In this document: piece by piece, positions 24,179 to 34,002 of the stretch | How the letters are laid out: each line of letters starts with the position of its first letter | Numbering within the stretch: the stretch's first letter is position 1 | DNA from: Dactylosporangium sp. AC04546 | Lineage (GTDB): Bacteria > Actinomycetota > Actinomycetes > Mycobacteriales > Micromonosporaceae | Direction: 5' to 3' | Assembly: GCF_022095675.1 (NCBI RefSeq) | Contig: NZ_JAHYSG010000075.1 | Span: 1 to 61,376, forward strand | DNA length: 61,376 bases | Notes under the pieces: generated by a model | What the model saw: the letters and a program-made list of their open reading frames with translations, nothing else | Database searches by the model: none | What the model was told of the DNA's origin: nothing | Position numbers and translations under genes: made by a program

Positions 24179-24814
24179 TTACCAGCCGTACGGTGCTTGA
24201 CTGGCTGACGTGGGTTGGCGTTGGGTGGTGGACTCCCCTTGCTCGGTGGGCCAGCGGTTGGTGTCGTAGGGCTCCGACGTTGTGGGGTAGCGAACCGTCG
24301 ACTCGGGTTCCGTGTCGCGGTACGCCGACGCCAGGCCCAGGCCTTCCACGCCCAGGGGGCGGTTCGTCGTGTCCGTTGGTTCCGGGGCCTCGGCCTGCGG
24401 GTAGGGCCAGCGGCGCCAGCGTTGCATGCTGGCCGCCGCGATCAGGAGCAGGACGCCCAGCACCATCGTGGTGCCGCTGCGGATCGGGGCGGTCAGGTCG
24501 ATGTGCTTGCCGGCCACCCAGAGGTCGTCGTTGAACAGGCTCATCGTCTTTGCCGGTGCGACCAGCAGCATCGTGTAGCTCAGGGTGTACAGGACGCCGA
24601 TCACCGTCGCGCCCAGCGGCGAGAACCGGAGCGTGCCCAGGAGACCCAGTACCAGGCCGGCTGCGGCCAGGAAGGCCACCGGTCGGACGAAGTCACCTGC
24701 ATGCAGGGTGTCGTCGGCGAACGCGTCGGTGGAGCGGACCTGGCCCAGCGCCAGTAGCACCCAGGCCAGCGGGGCGATGACGATCGCAGCGATCAGGGTT
24801 CGAATGTGCCGCAT
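24179..24814 (-). CDS. Hypothetical four-helix membrane protein
   Basis: A 211-residue protein with hydrophobic segments at about 5–23, 47–63, 70–88 and 114–130, then a 75-residue hydrophilic Pro/Thr/Gln-rich tail. The loop between helices 1 and 2 carries ADDTLHAGDF and that between 3 and 4 carries FNDDLWVAGKHIDL. No family recognised; similar proteins are common in Micromonosporaceae as hypothetical membrane proteins. It stands alone. Confidence 0.65.
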   Translation of the reverse strand: MRHIRTLIAAIVIAPLAWVLLALGQVRSTDAFADDTLHAGDFVRPVAFLAAAGLVLGLLGTLRFSPLGATVIGVLYTLSYTMLLVAPAKTMSLFNDDLWVAGKHIDLTAPIRSGTTMVLGVLLLIAAASMQRWRRWPYPQAEAPEPTDTTNRPLGVEGLGLASAYRDTEPESTVRYPTTSEPYDTNRWPTEQGESTTQRQPTSASQAPYGW

Positions 24815-24995
24815 GGCCTGCCCCTACCGAATTCCGGGCGCCGGCGTGAGCCGGGCGCCCTCCGGTCGGGTGCTCGTGATTGCACGCAATGTCCATCCTC
24901 CTCAGGACTTGGGGCGGTTTGTTCCCCCTGAAGGAGCGTACGGGCGCCCCGCAGCGTCACACCCGCCCCGTCGCTGCCGGGCGCCGCACCGAGGT

Positions 24996-25580
24996 TTACC
25001 GGCCCTCGCGCAGGGCGGCGGCCTCCTCCCGGCGGCCCAGGCGGTCCAGGACCATCGCCTTGCCCTGCTGGTGGCGCCACAACTCCGTGAACTGGCGGCG
25101 GTCGCCCTGGCGGAGCTGTTCCCGCGTGACGGCCGTCGCGTCCTCGATGGCCTCCAGCGCCCTGGGTCAATCCTGCAACCGCATCGCGCACGCGACCCGG
25201 TTGTTGGCCGTCAGGGCGGCTCGTGGAGCGCCAACGCCAGCGAGAAGCGGAACCGCGGCCGGTCGCCCTCGACCATCCAACGGCCCACGCCGACGGACTC
25301 CTCCGCGGTCGCCACCGCCTCGTCGAGGCGTCCGAGGCCGGCCAGAACGGCCGAATGCCCGTTGAGCACCTCGATGAGGACGGGCAACTGCACGAGCGGG
25401 TCGGAGTTGCAGAACGTGCGCTGGATCAGCAGCGCCTGCTCGCTGTCGGTGAGGGCCTCCTCCCACCGCTCTTCCAGCAACAACCCGACGCCCGCGACCG
25501 CAGCAACCGCACGGTCTCGGCGGGCTCGGCGGCGGAGATGCTCGGCAAAGGGGACGACGCACTCAGATTCGTGGTTGGGT
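24996..25580 (-). pseudogene. Decayed TPR-repeat protein fragment
   Basis: Reading leftward, one frame gives VVPFAEHLRRRARRD…, then LLLEERWEEALTDSEQALLI and LGRLDEAVATAEESV, both TPR-like helices. This frame breaks near 25210. The neighbouring frame continues with the end of a further repeat (LTANNRVACAMRLQD), and a third frame carries ALEAIEDATAVTREQLRQ and LDRLGRREEAAALREGR to a TAA at 24996. At least two frameshifts separate the pieces and no start is evident, so this is the C-terminal remnant of a larger TPR protein, perhaps of an NB-ARC/TPR regulator. Confidence 0.7.
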
Positions 25581-25740
25581 GCTGCATCGCGCCATCGTGA
25601 GCGGTCGGGTCAATCCGGAGCGCCACGCAAGGTCTCGGGGCGAATCTTCCATCAACCGCACAACTCGCCGGCGGGTCGGAACCCCGGGCGATCTTTGCGG
25701 GCATGATCGGCGCCGAATCCATCGACACCAAGGAGTGTGC

Positions 25741-27510
25741 ATGCGCAACCATGCCCTTCGGCGGGTGCTGGCCGGCGCGGCGGCGGCCATCATCGCCTTG
25801 CTGCCGGTCGGTCCCGCACACGCCGGCACCGCGGGCGCGGACGGCACGACCGGGACGATCTCGGGCCGGCTCCAGAACCGGGACGGGTCGCCGACCTGGG
25901 CCTACCTGACGGTCTTCACCACCGTCGGGCAGAACTACGCGGGCTCGGCCTACGTGCCGGCCGCCGGGACGTTCAGCGTCGACGTGCCGGCCGGGTCCTA
26001 CAAGCTCGTCTTCAACGTGCGTGGGCGGTTCGAGCAGTGGTCCGGCGGGGCAACCTCGTTCGCGGCGGCCGTGCCCGTCGAGGTCGTCGCCGGGCAGGTG
26101 ACCGAGGTCACCGAGACGGTGCTCCCGACCGGGTCGATCGCCGGGCGGGTGACGCGGGCCGACGGCAGCTCCGCGGCCGGCGTCCCCGTCTACGCCGGCG
26201 GCAGCGCGACGACCGACGGCTCCGGCGCGTACCGGATCGACGACCTGCTGGTCGGTGAGTACACGGTCAGCTTCCTCGGGCCGCACGGGGTGTCGCAGTA
26301 CGCCCACGGGACGCTGGACCCCGCCGCGGCCGAGCGGTTCGCGGTCCTCGACGGGCAGGTCACGACCGTCGACGAGACACTCCTGCCGACCGGGTCGGTC
26401 CGGATCGTCGCGCACGACGCCACGACCGGCGAGCCGCTCGCGGGGTTCTGCGCGTGGGCGCCCAACGTGGGTGGCTGCGCCGCAGGCACCGAACTGGTGG
26501 TGGACGACATCTTCGCCGCGCAGTACCAGTTCACCGTCTACCTCGACGATCGCCTCCACCTTCCCGGGCGCGGCACCGTCACCGTCACCGGCGGGCAGAC
26601 GGCGGCCCTCGACGTCGCCGTGCGCCGCGGCGCCACGATCACCGCCACGATGGTCGAGCGGGCCGGCGGCACCGCCACCGACGGCTGCGTCACCGTCGCG
26701 ACCGTCAACGGCCTCTACGGGCTCGACACCCGCGGCTTCTGCTCCGACGCGACGCCGGGGCCGACTCCGGGCTCGGTCGTGATCGGGCCCTTGGAGCCGG
26801 GCACGTACCAGCTGCTCGCCGACCCGCGCGACCCCGCGCTCGGCCTGCAGTGGGTCGGCGCGGCCGGCGGCACCGGCGACCGCGCGAAGGCCCGCCGGAT
26901 CACGGTGGCTTCCGGCGACCGGATCACCGCGCCGGCCATCCGGTTCGACGCGGGGACCACGATCCACGGCCGGGTGACGGACGCCGCCACCGGCGCGCCG
27001 CTCACCGCCTGCGTGTCCGTCGTCGCGCTGGCCCACGACTACGTGCCCACGGACAGCTGCCCGGCCCACAGCGAGCCGGACGGCACGTACAGCATCCCGG
27101 GCGTCGGCCCGTACGCCTGGCCGGTCGAGTTCGTCCGCTACGGCTACCAGTGGCGCTGGTCCGGCGACGCGGTCAACCGCCGCACCGCGACCCCGGTGAC
27201 GGCCGTGGCCGACGCGCAGCTGCGCACGGGCGGCGGCACGCTCACCGGCACCGTCACGGACGCGTCCGGGCATCCGGTCCGGGCGTCGGTGGTGGCGGTC
27301 GACGCCCTGACCGGCGAGGCGGTCGCCGTGGGTGCCGGCCCCGATCCCGCCGGCTACACCATCACGAAGATCCCGCCGCAGCGGATCAAGGTGTACTACA
27401 GCACGACCGACGGCCGGACCGGCTGGGTCGGCGGCGCCGACCTGGCGCACGCACGCCCGTTCCAGGTCCGCGACCAACGCACCGTGACGGTGAACATCGT
27501 CATCGGTTAA
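25741..27510 (+). CDS. Secreted protein with carboxypeptidase-regulatory-like repeats
   Basis: A 589-residue exported protein. A Sec signal (basic MRNHALRR, hydrophobic core, AHA-G cleavage near 29) is followed by seven or so β-sandwich repeats of 70–90 residues. Their recurring pattern is GTISGRLQNRDGS, GSIAGRVTRADGSSAAGVPVY, TTIHGRVTDAATGAPL, TLTGTVTDASGHPV, the mark of carboxypeptidase regulatory-like (CarboxypepD_reg) domains. No peptidase domain is present, so it is likely a surface or matrix protein. The ATG is preceded by AAGGAG. Confidence 0.85.
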   Translation: MRNHALRRVLAGAAAAIIALLPVGPAHAGTAGADGTTGTISGRLQNRDGSPTWAYLTVFTTVGQNYAGSAYVPAAGTFSVDVPAGSYKLVFNVRGRFEQWSGGATSFAAAVPVEVVAGQVTEVTETVLPTGSIAGRVTRADGSSAAGVPVYAGGSATTDGSGAYRIDDLLVGEYTVSFLGPHGVSQYAHGTLDPAAAERFAVLDGQVTTVDETLLPTGSVRIVAHDATTGEPLAGFCAWAPNVGGCAAGTELVVDDIFAAQYQFTVYLDDRLHLPGRGTVTVTGGQTAALDVAVRRGATITATMVERAGGTATDGCVTVATVNGLYGLDTRGFCSDATPGPTPGSVVIGPLEPGTYQLLADPRDPALGLQWVGAAGGTGDRAKARRITVASGDRITAPAIRFDAGTTIHGRVTDAATGAPLTACVSVVALAHDYVPTDSCPAHSEPDGTYSIPGVGPYAWPVEFVRYGYQWRWSGDAVNRRTATPVTAVADAQLRTGGGTLTGTVTDASGHPVRASVVAVDALTGEAVAVGAGPDPAGYTITKIPPQRIKVYYSTTDGRTGWVGGADLAHARPFQVRDQRTVTVNIVIG

Positions 27511-27621
27511 GGCACGCCGTCGACGCCGCGGCCGGGCCCCCGAGTCCGGCCGCGGCGGGGCAGGATGTGACCCACAACCGATCCGGTCCCTGGACCACTC
27601 CTAGAAGATCGGGAGGCCGGA

Positions 27622-28128
27622 TTGCGGGACGAACGGGATTACGTCGAGTACGTGCGGGCGCGCATGCCCGCGCTGCGCAGGCTCGCCTATCGGCTGAGCG
27701 GGGACTGGCCCGCCGCCGACGACCTGCTGCAGGAGTGCCTCGTGGCGCTCTACCGGCACTGGCGGAGGGCGGTTTCGGCCGACTCTCTGGATGCTTATGT
27801 ACGGGCGGTGCTCGTCCACGCCTACCTCGCCGAGCGGCAGCGGCCGTGGAGCCGGCGGGTCCGGCCCACGGCCGAGCTGGCCGACGCACCGGCACCGGTG
27901 CTGGGCGGCGCCGAGCACCGCGTCGACCTGCTGGCCGCGCTGGCGAAGCTGTCGCGGGGGCAGCGGGCGGTGCTCGTGCTGCGGTACTGGGAGGACCTCG
28001 ACGTCGCCCAGACCGCGGCGGCGTTGGGCTGCTCGGCAGGCACCGTCAAGAGCCAGACCTCGTACGCGATCGCCGCGCTGCGCCGGCTGCTGCCCAACTA
28101 CGTGCCGGGAGGGACGGACATCGCATGA
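27622..28128 (+). CDS. SigE-family RNA polymerase sigma factor (second copy)
   Basis: A 168-residue sigma factor paralogous to that at 10259. Region 2 has LSGDWPAADDLLQECLVALYRHW; region 4 has LSRGQRAVLVLRYWEDLDVAQTAAALGCS and TVKSQTSYAIAALRR. The start used is TTG at 27622, with GGGAGG 5 nt upstream; it keeps the typical family N-terminus. Its stop overlaps the next gene as ATGA, so the membrane partner is co-translated. Confidence 0.88.
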   Translation: MRDERDYVEYVRARMPALRRLAYRLSGDWPAADDLLQECLVALYRHWRRAVSADSLDAYVRAVLVHAYLAERQRPWSRRVRPTAELADAPAPVLGGAEHRVDLLAALAKLSRGQRAVLVLRYWEDLDVAQTAAALGCSAGTVKSQTSYAIAALRRLLPNYVPGGTDIA

Positions 28129-29423
28129 AGGACCTGTTCGCCACCCTGCCCGACGACCCGGCGCCGCCGCTGGCGGCCGGATACCTCGACTCCGTGCTCC
28201 GCCGTGGGCGGCGGTCGGCCCGGCGCCGGCTCCTCGGTACCGCTGCCGTCTGGACCATCGTGGTGCTGGCCGTCGCCGGCCTGGCCGTGCCCGCGCTGTC
28301 GCTGCCCGATCGACCGGCGGCTCCCGCCGCCAAACCGAGCCTTCCCGAGCGGTTCGCCGGATACTCGGTCCTCACCGGCACCGTGGGCGCGTCCCCGGCC
28401 GGCCGGGCCATCGCGCTCTACGGCTACGGCAACGGCGAGCTCTTCAACATGTTCCAGCCGGTGGTCGCCGGGGCCGACCGCAACACGTACCGCCGGGTCG
28501 ACGCGATGGAGGACCGAGGCCGCCCGTCGGCGCTGCTCTCCCCGGACGGCACCAGCGTGCTGCTCGGCGACGACTACGGCGCCACCCGCGACCTGGTGCT
28601 CGTCGACCTGACGACGGGCCGGCGGCGGTCCGTGCCGATCGGCGAGCCGGTCGGCGTGCGGCTGCTCGCCTGGTCCCCCGACGGGCGGTACGTCGCGTAC
28701 AGTGCCGGCGCCGTCGGCGACAACCCCGACCGGATGATCAACTTCGTCGACGACGAGGTCCGCCGGTCGGGGGAGTTGCGGCTGCTGGACCTGGCGACGC
28801 ACCAGAGCAGAGCGTTCCCGGCGGTCCATCCGGCGGCCACGGCGGCGTTCGCGGGGGACGGTGGGCGGCTCGCGGTGCAGGTGGACCAGCGGGTCCAGCT
28901 GTTCGAGCTGGATGGGCGCTCCATCGGTACCGTGGAGATCCCCGCCGGCCGGGAACTCGCGGCCGGCGTGGGCTGGACCCCGGACGGGCGGTTCCTGGCG
29001 ACGGTGCCCAGCGGCTTCGTGCTGCACAGCACGTTCCTGTGGAACGAGGGCGACGTCACGTTCGTGCCCGTCACCGACGGCGCCACGCCCCCGGCGCCGG
29101 TCACCGGCGTGGTGCAGGTGCTCGGCTGGCGCTCGGCGACCAAACTCGTCGCGGCGACGTTGCCCATGGGGCTGTCCTCGATCGACCTGACCACCGGGGC
29201 GCGCGAGCGCCTGTCGCTGTTCGACACCGGCTCGACCTGCGAGCTGGGCATGCAGAGCTGCCAGGTCTTCGACCTCCAGCTCGCCACCGGGCTGCTCGCG
29301 GACGCGACCGTGCGGCCGGCGTCGTCGCCGGACCGCGGGCCGTGGCCGCTCGCGCTGACCATCCCGATCGCGGTGGTGCTGCTGGGCGCCACCTACCTGC
29401 TGTGGCGCCGCTTACGCCGCTAA
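28125..29423 (+). CDS. Membrane-anchored β-propeller protein, putative anti-sigma partner
   Basis: A 432-residue protein: cytoplasmic N-terminus (1–36), TM helix (about 37–60), a large TolB/WD40-like propeller (about 85–390, with SPDGTSVLLGDDYG, SPDGRYVAYSAGA and TPDGRFLATVPSG blades) and a second TM helix near the C-terminus (about 408–427). The coupling to the SigE-family gene suggests it controls that sigma factor, as proposed for the pair at 10259–11952. No anti-sigma zinc motif is visible. Confidence 0.75.
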   Translation: MKDLFATLPDDPAPPLAAGYLDSVLRRGRRSARRRLLGTAAVWTIVVLAVAGLAVPALSLPDRPAAPAAKPSLPERFAGYSVLTGTVGASPAGRAIALYGYGNGELFNMFQPVVAGADRNTYRRVDAMEDRGRPSALLSPDGTSVLLGDDYGATRDLVLVDLTTGRRRSVPIGEPVGVRLLAWSPDGRYVAYSAGAVGDNPDRMINFVDDEVRRSGELRLLDLATHQSRAFPAVHPAATAAFAGDGGRLAVQVDQRVQLFELDGRSIGTVEIPAGRELAAGVGWTPDGRFLATVPSGFVLHSTFLWNEGDVTFVPVTDGATPPAPVTGVVQVLGWRSATKLVAATLPMGLSSIDLTTGARERLSLFDTGSTCELGMQSCQVFDLQLATGLLADATVRPASSPDRGPWPLALTIPIAVVLLGATYLLWRRLRR

Positions 29424-30454
29424 CGCAGCCTGCCGATCCGTCCCGCCTCGCCGGAGGCCCAGCAAGCGCCGCCGGCGCACTGGACGCTGTCGAACGAGCC
29501 GGTGTCGAACCGGTGCCAGGTGCGGCCGCCGTCGTAGGTCACGTCGCTGCCGGTGGGGCCGACGGCGTACGCGGTGTCGCCGTGGGCGCCACGCCACGCG
29601 GCGCCGGAGCGGTACTCGCCGGGGACCGTCTTCGCGACCGTCCAGGTGCGCCCGCCGTCGCGCGTGGTGGCCGCCCCGTCCGGGGCCTCGGCCGGGACCA
29701 GGAAGTCGCCGCCGACCGCGAGGCCGCGCCGGCGGTCCTGGAAGGCGAGCGAGAAGATGCCGGCCGCCTCGCCGCTCGGGATCGGGCTGGCCGTGACACT
29801 CCAGCGGCCGCCGCCGTCGGCCGAGTGGAAGACGCGGGCCTGGGCCCCGCCGCCGGTGGCGAACCAGGCGTCGCCCTTGCTGGCCACCAGGCAGGTGCCG
29901 CTCGCCGCGAAGGCGAACTCGCCGGCCAGCGCGTCCGGCATGCCGTCGGTCGGCTGGACCGCCCAGTGCCGGCCGCCGTCGTGGGTGGCCAGGATGCGGA
30001 ACTTCCCGCCGACCGGGTCGGACAGGGCCAGCCCGTGCCGCCGGTCGAGGAACGCGACGCAGTCGTAGAAGGCGGCCGGGTCGGCGTTGCGGAACGTCTC
30101 GGTCCAGGTCCGGCCGCCGTCGTCGGTCACGTACACCCGCGAGGCCTCGCCCTCGCCGATCGACAGCACGACCGCGTGCCAGGCGTCGAACGCCTCGATG
30201 TCGCGGAACTGCAGGTCCGTCGTGCCGGGCGGGCCGACCTGCTGCCAGGTGCGCCCGCCGTCGACGGTGCGCAGCACGGTCCCGCCGGTGCCCGAGGCCC
30301 ACGCGACCCGATCGCTGACGGCGGCGAGGCCGCGCAGCCGGGCCGTCGTGCCGGTGTCGAGCACCTGCCACGACGGCGCCGGCGGCCGGCCGAACCCGCC
30401 GGCCCCGAGCACGGTGACGAACGCAAGCGCGAGAACCATCGACATCCGTCTCAT
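29420..30454 (-). CDS. Ycf48-like / sialidase-type β-propeller protein
   Basis: A 344-residue exported protein. The N-terminal hydrophobic segment (MSMVLALAFVTVLGAGGFG) lacks a clear lipobox. Several blades carry the Asp-box-like element of BNR/Ycf48 propellers: VDGGRTWQQV, DDGGRTWTET, HDGGRHWAV, RDGGRTWTVA, YDGGRTWHRF. Relatives are annotated as photosystem assembly-like or oxidoreductase-like proteins of unknown role. Its stop overlaps the convergent propeller gene by 4 nt. Confidence 0.85.
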   Translation of the reverse strand: MRRMSMVLALAFVTVLGAGGFGRPPAPSWQVLDTGTTARLRGLAAVSDRVAWASGTGGTVLRTVDGGRTWQQVGPPGTTDLQFRDIEAFDAWHAVVLSIGEGEASRVYVTDDGGRTWTETFRNADPAAFYDCVAFLDRRHGLALSDPVGGKFRILATHDGGRHWAVQPTDGMPDALAGEFAFAASGTCLVASKGDAWFATGGGAQARVFHSADGGGRWSVTASPIPSGEAAGIFSLAFQDRRRGLAVGGDFLVPAEAPDGAATTRDGGRTWTVAKTVPGEYRSGAAWRGAHGDTAYAVGPTGSDVTYDGGRTWHRFDTGSFDSVQCAGGACWASGEAGRIGRLR

Positions 30455-30488
30455 AGTTCCCGGAACTTACTCCTCCTTCGCCGGTTCG

Positions 30489-31454
30489 TCAGCTGTAGAA
30501 GTTCCGCTCCCACCGATGCTTGGCCAGCACCGCGAGCTGCTCCGCGGTGAGCGCCCGCCCGTCACTGAGCGCCGTGTTCCGCTCGACGTTGCGCACGGAG
30601 CGCATGCCCGGGATGACCGTGGACACCGCCGGCGCACTGAGCACGAACCGCAGCGCGGTCTCGGCGACCTGATCCCTGGTAATGCCGAGATCGGCGACGA
30701 TGGCATCGACGTGGCGCTCCACCTGCGCGGGCCGGTCGTCCCTGAAGTACCGCTGCCGGAAGTCGCCCTCGGGGAACGTCGTGTCCTTCGTGATGTTGCC
30801 GGTCAGCCCACCCTCGTCCAGCGCCACCCGGACGATCACCCCGACGCCGTGCTCCTCGCAGGCGGGGAACAGGTTGTCGGCGGGCGCCTGGTCGAAGACG
30901 TTGTAGATGACCTGGACGGTGTCGACGACCCCGCTGCGCACGAGCGCGAGCGCGTTGTCCGGCTGGTGGTCGTTGATCGAAATACCGAAGAGCCGGATCT
31001 TCCCGTCCTGCTTGAGCGCCGCGACGGTCTCGAGCCAGTCCCCGCGCCCGACCCACTCGTCGCTCCAGACGTGAAACTGCAGCACGTCGAAGTGCTCGAG
31101 CCCGCTGACCCGCAGGCTGGTCTCGAGGCTCTCCCGGATGTGCTCCCCCGGGAAGGTCTCCGCTGGGTCCAGCCCCTCGGGCGCCGGCCAGACCATGTTC
31201 TTCGGTGGCACCTTGGTGGCGACGTAGATCTGCTCGCCGGCCCGCTCCCGCACGACCCGCCCGACGATCCGCTCGCTCTCGCCGTAGCCCCGTGCGGTGT
31301 CGATGAGGTTGACACCGAGGTCGACGGCCTTGTGCAAGGCCTTGATCGACTCGTCCTCGGTGGCCCCGATCCAGGCCGACTCGCCGATCCCCCAGGCCCC
31401 GTACCCGATCTCCGAAACGTCCGGCCCGTTGCGGCCGAGCTTGCGGTACTGCAC
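30489..31454 (-). CDS. Aldo/keto reductase
   Basis: A 321-residue (β/α)8 NADPH-dependent oxidoreductase. The AKR catalytic tetrad is complete: Asp52 and Tyr57 ([11 protein letters not shown]), Lys81 (ATKV) and His128 (LQFHVW). The cofactor-binding C-terminal half shows [10 protein letters not shown] and [14 protein letters not shown]. Substrate unknown. The ATG at 31454 is followed by the standard MQYRKLG start. It stands alone with its own promoter region facing the Uma2 gene's 3' end. Confidence 0.92.
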   Translation of the reverse strand: MQYRKLGRNGPDVSEIGYGAWGIGESAWIGATEDESIKALHKAVDLGVNLIDTARGYGESERIVGRVVRERAGEQIYVATKVPPKNMVWPAPEGLDPAETFPGEHIRESLETSLRVSGLEHFDVLQFHVWSDEWVGRGDWLETVAALKQDGKIRLFGISINDHQPDNALALVRSGVVDTVQVIYNVFDQAPADNLFPACEEHGVGVIVRVALDEGGLTGNITKDTTFPEGDFRQRYFRDDRPAQVERHVDAIVADLGITRDQVAETALRFVLSAPAVSTVIPGMRSVRNVERNTALSDGRALTAEQLAVLAKHRWERNFYS

Positions 31455-31529
31455 GCTGTTCCTCCCCGTTCAGGGTTCCTGTTCCGCTTGAACCCTAGTT
31501 CTCGGGAGGCGCATGCGTGCGTCGACCGC

Positions 31530-32105
31530 CTACCGTTGGTGCCGTAGCGCGCGCCGAACGATGTCATCGACATCGAGCGCGAGCGGGAACGGCTCTCGGA
31601 CGTCCAGCACGGCCCCCGGCCCGGCGATGGCGCACTCCGAATAGTGCACACCGTCCAACCGGAACAGGCGCAGCGTCATCGAGCCCGGCGGCTCCTGCTC
31701 GACGAGGAGACAGCGGCCGATCCCCGCGGCCGCGCACAGCTGCATCTTCACCAGCCTGTCGGTGCCCGCGTTGCCGGGCGAGACAACTTCGCCGACGAAC
31801 AGCACTTCCCGCGCGTCAAGCACCACACCGTCATCGTCGGTGTCGGCCACCACGAGATCAGGGATGAAGATCCGGCCCGTGTGCAACCGCACGTTCACGG
31901 CTTCCAGCGCGAGCAGCCCAGCCTCCGAAGCAGCCTGGTCCAGCGCGAGGAACAGGAAGGAGGAAAGCCGCTGGTGCCGCTTGCCCGGCACCGGGCTCAC
32001 GAGCAGGCTTCCGTCGAGCAACTCGATGCGGTCCGTGGTTTCGCCGAGGGCAAGGTACTCCTCCTCAGTCCACGGTCCTTCGTGCTCAAGCACCGCGACG
32101 CTCAC
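31530..32105 (-). CDS. Uma2-family (DUF820) putative restriction-endonuclease-fold protein
   Basis: A 191-residue Uma2 protein with the PD-(D/E)XK fold. It has the [20 protein letters not shown] helix-strand, the catalytic core IPDLVVAD (Asp) and [10 protein letters not shown] (Glu), then [14 protein letters not shown]. The GTG at 32105 behind GGAGGTGG gives the usual length; an upstream in-frame ATG adds a basic leader without a family counterpart. Uma2 proteins are abundant in actinomycetes and cyanobacteria; their role is unknown. A second Uma2 gene lies at 40949. Confidence 0.88.
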   Translation of the reverse strand: MSVAVLEHEGPWTEEEYLALGETTDRIELLDGSLLVSPVPGKRHQRLSSFLFLALDQAASEAGLLALEAVNVRLHTGRIFIPDLVVADTDDDGVVLDAREVLFVGEVVSPGNAGTDRLVKMQLCAAAGIGRCLLVEQEPPGSMTLRLFRLDGVHYSECAIAGPGAVLDVREPFPLALDVDDIVRRALRHQR

Positions 32106-32372
32106 CGACCAACCACCTCCCGACGGCCACTGCCACCAGCCCGCCATGCCGACAGTCCGGCGGCGACGTACACGCCCCGCCGCCGTAAGCCAATGCACCT
32201 ACAGTGGCCACATGGCCCTAATCATCACCTATCGGCAGTTATGGCAACTGGGGACCTGGCCGGAGTGGAGTCGCGGTTGCCAGGCTCCGATGACGTCACG
32301 TGCGCGGTGTACCGTATGCGCGCCACCCGGCCGACCGGAAGGTTCCGGACTCCTGAGGAGAACGAGCGCGCT

Positions 32373-33113
32373 GTGGACTATCAGGTCTGGTTCGTGCTCG
32401 CGGCGCTCCTCGGCAACGGGGTCGGGTGCATGCTGGCCGTGTTCTGCCTGGTGCGGATGACCGACCAGCGGCGCACGACGCGCAACCGGCTGCTGCTGGT
32501 GCTGGTCGCGGCCTGGGTGCTGGTCGAGACCGCGCGCGACGACATGCTCTTCGTGGCCGCCACCGCCATCCACATGAGCGACTACCAGGTCCACTTCTTC
32601 CTGGCGCCGAGCATGGTGCTGACGGTGTTCTCCGTGCTGTTCACGGCGGGCGTCTTCTGGCTGGCCGCCAACCGTCCGCGGCCACTGTGGACGATCGGCG
32701 GCGGGACGGCGGTCGGCCTGCTGCTGGGTGCGATGAGCGTGCAGGCGGCGTTCGCCGGCCGGGCCGGGTCGGCCATGTCGATCGACATCGTCAGCACCTC
32801 GCTGATCGCCGCCGGGCTCGGCGCGGTAACCGGGGTCTTCGTGTGGCTCAGCACCGGCGCGACCCGCCGCTCCGCCATGGCGACCGCCGTCGCGCTGCTG
32901 GCGATCTGTCTGACGATCGCGCAGTACTGGATCGCCGCCGAGGTCACGACGGACCCGTCCATCCCGGTCGACAGCACCGTCGGCATCGACCCGATCCAGC
33001 TGGGCATCGTCACCGCGGTGGCCTTCGGCGTCCGCGCCATCGCGCTCACCTTCATGAGCATGATGGACGAGAACCACCCCGAGCCCCTGGTCGACCAGCC
33101 CGACAGCCGATAG
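32373..33113 (+). CDS. Hypothetical seven-helix membrane protein
   Basis: A 246-residue integral membrane protein with about six or seven hydrophobic segments (YQVWFVLAALLGNGVGCML; LLLVLVAAWVLVET; FFLAPSMVLTVFSVLFTAGVFWL; and more). The spacing recalls MHYT-type sensor modules, but the diagnostic MHYT motif is not seen. The GTG behind GAGGAGAACG is preferred. No family assigned with confidence. Confidence 0.6.
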   Translation: MDYQVWFVLAALLGNGVGCMLAVFCLVRMTDQRRTTRNRLLLVLVAAWVLVETARDDMLFVAATAIHMSDYQVHFFLAPSMVLTVFSVLFTAGVFWLAANRPRPLWTIGGGTAVGLLLGAMSVQAAFAGRAGSAMSIDIVSTSLIAAGLGAVTGVFVWLSTGATRRSAMATAVALLAICLTIAQYWIAAEVTTDPSIPVDSTVGIDPIQLGIVTAVAFGVRAIALTFMSMMDENHPEPLVDQPDSR

Positions 33114-33149
33114 CCGCGTCCGCCAGGGTGTGATCGGTACCGTTGAGGT

Positions 33150-33956
33150 ATGGATCGGCTGGAGGTCCGGGACCTCGTCTACTTCGTCGCGGTGGCGGAG
33201 CACCTGCACTTCGGCCGCGCCGCCGAGCAGCTGGGCATCGCGCAGCCGCCGTTGTCCCGCGCGATCAGCAGGCTGGAGCGCCGGATGGACGTCCGGCTCT
33301 TCGAGCGCACCAGCCGACGGGTCGACCTCACCACGGCCGGCGAGGTGTTCCTGCGGGAGAGCAGCAGGATCCTCGCCGCGCTCGACGGCGCGGTGCGCCG
33401 CACCCAGCAGGCTGCCCGGCCACAGCGGCTGGTGCTCGCCGCCCCGGCCGGCACCGGCGCGGGCCTGCTCGCCGAGGTGCTGGAGGCGCACCGGCGCGGT
33501 GTCGACCCGGCACCGGTGGAGGTCCTCTTCACCACCGACCTGGGCGCCGCCCTGCGCGACGGCACCGCCGACGCGGCGCTGATGTGCAGCAGTGACGATC
33601 TCGACGGGCTGGACACGGTCGATCTCGTCGAGGAGACCCCGGTCGCGCTCCTCCCGGCCGGGCACCGGCTCGCCACGCGCGAGAGCCTGACCATGGGCGA
33701 CCTGCACGGCGACGATCGCTTCCGCGCGCAGTCGCCGCCGGTGAGCCTCGATGAGCTCCTGGACCGGGTCGCGCTCGGCGAGCTCGTGGTCCTGTCCGGG
33801 GCGAGCGCGACCGGCCGGCTCGGCTCGTCCGTCGTCGCCGTGCCGGTACTCGGCGCGCCGGCCAACCGGATCGTCCTGGCCTGGCCGAGGGCCACCCGGT
33901 CGGCCGCACGCGACCGGCTCGTCGACACCGCGATCGCGGTCGCCGCGCGAAGCTGA
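33150..33956 (+). CDS. LysR-family transcriptional regulator
   Basis: A 268-residue LysR regulator. The N-terminal HTH (1–60) has LVYFVAVAEHLHFGRAAEQLGIAQPPLSRAI, diagnostic for the family, followed by the linker helix and a shortened effector-binding domain (about 90–268). It is convergent with the SDR gene at 34003–34755, which may or may not be its target; no palindrome of T-N11-A type was located at its start. Confidence 0.9.
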   Translation: MDRLEVRDLVYFVAVAEHLHFGRAAEQLGIAQPPLSRAISRLERRMDVRLFERTSRRVDLTTAGEVFLRESSRILAALDGAVRRTQQAARPQRLVLAAPAGTGAGLLAEVLEAHRRGVDPAPVEVLFTTDLGAALRDGTADAALMCSSDDLDGLDTVDLVEETPVALLPAGHRLATRESLTMGDLHGDDRFRAQSPPVSLDELLDRVALGELVVLSGASATGRLGSSVVAVPVLGAPANRIVLAWPRATRSAARDRLVDTAIAVAARS

Positions 33957-34002
33957 CGGGCATCCGGCCCGGTGCTCCCGACGCCGGGCCGGTCGCCGAC
34001 CG

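Noticed and set aside
27791..30550. A 919-codon + strand frame over the second sigma/propeller region
   Set aside because: Out-of-frame reading of the sigma and propeller genes with Arg/Pro-rich sequence and no recognisable domain.
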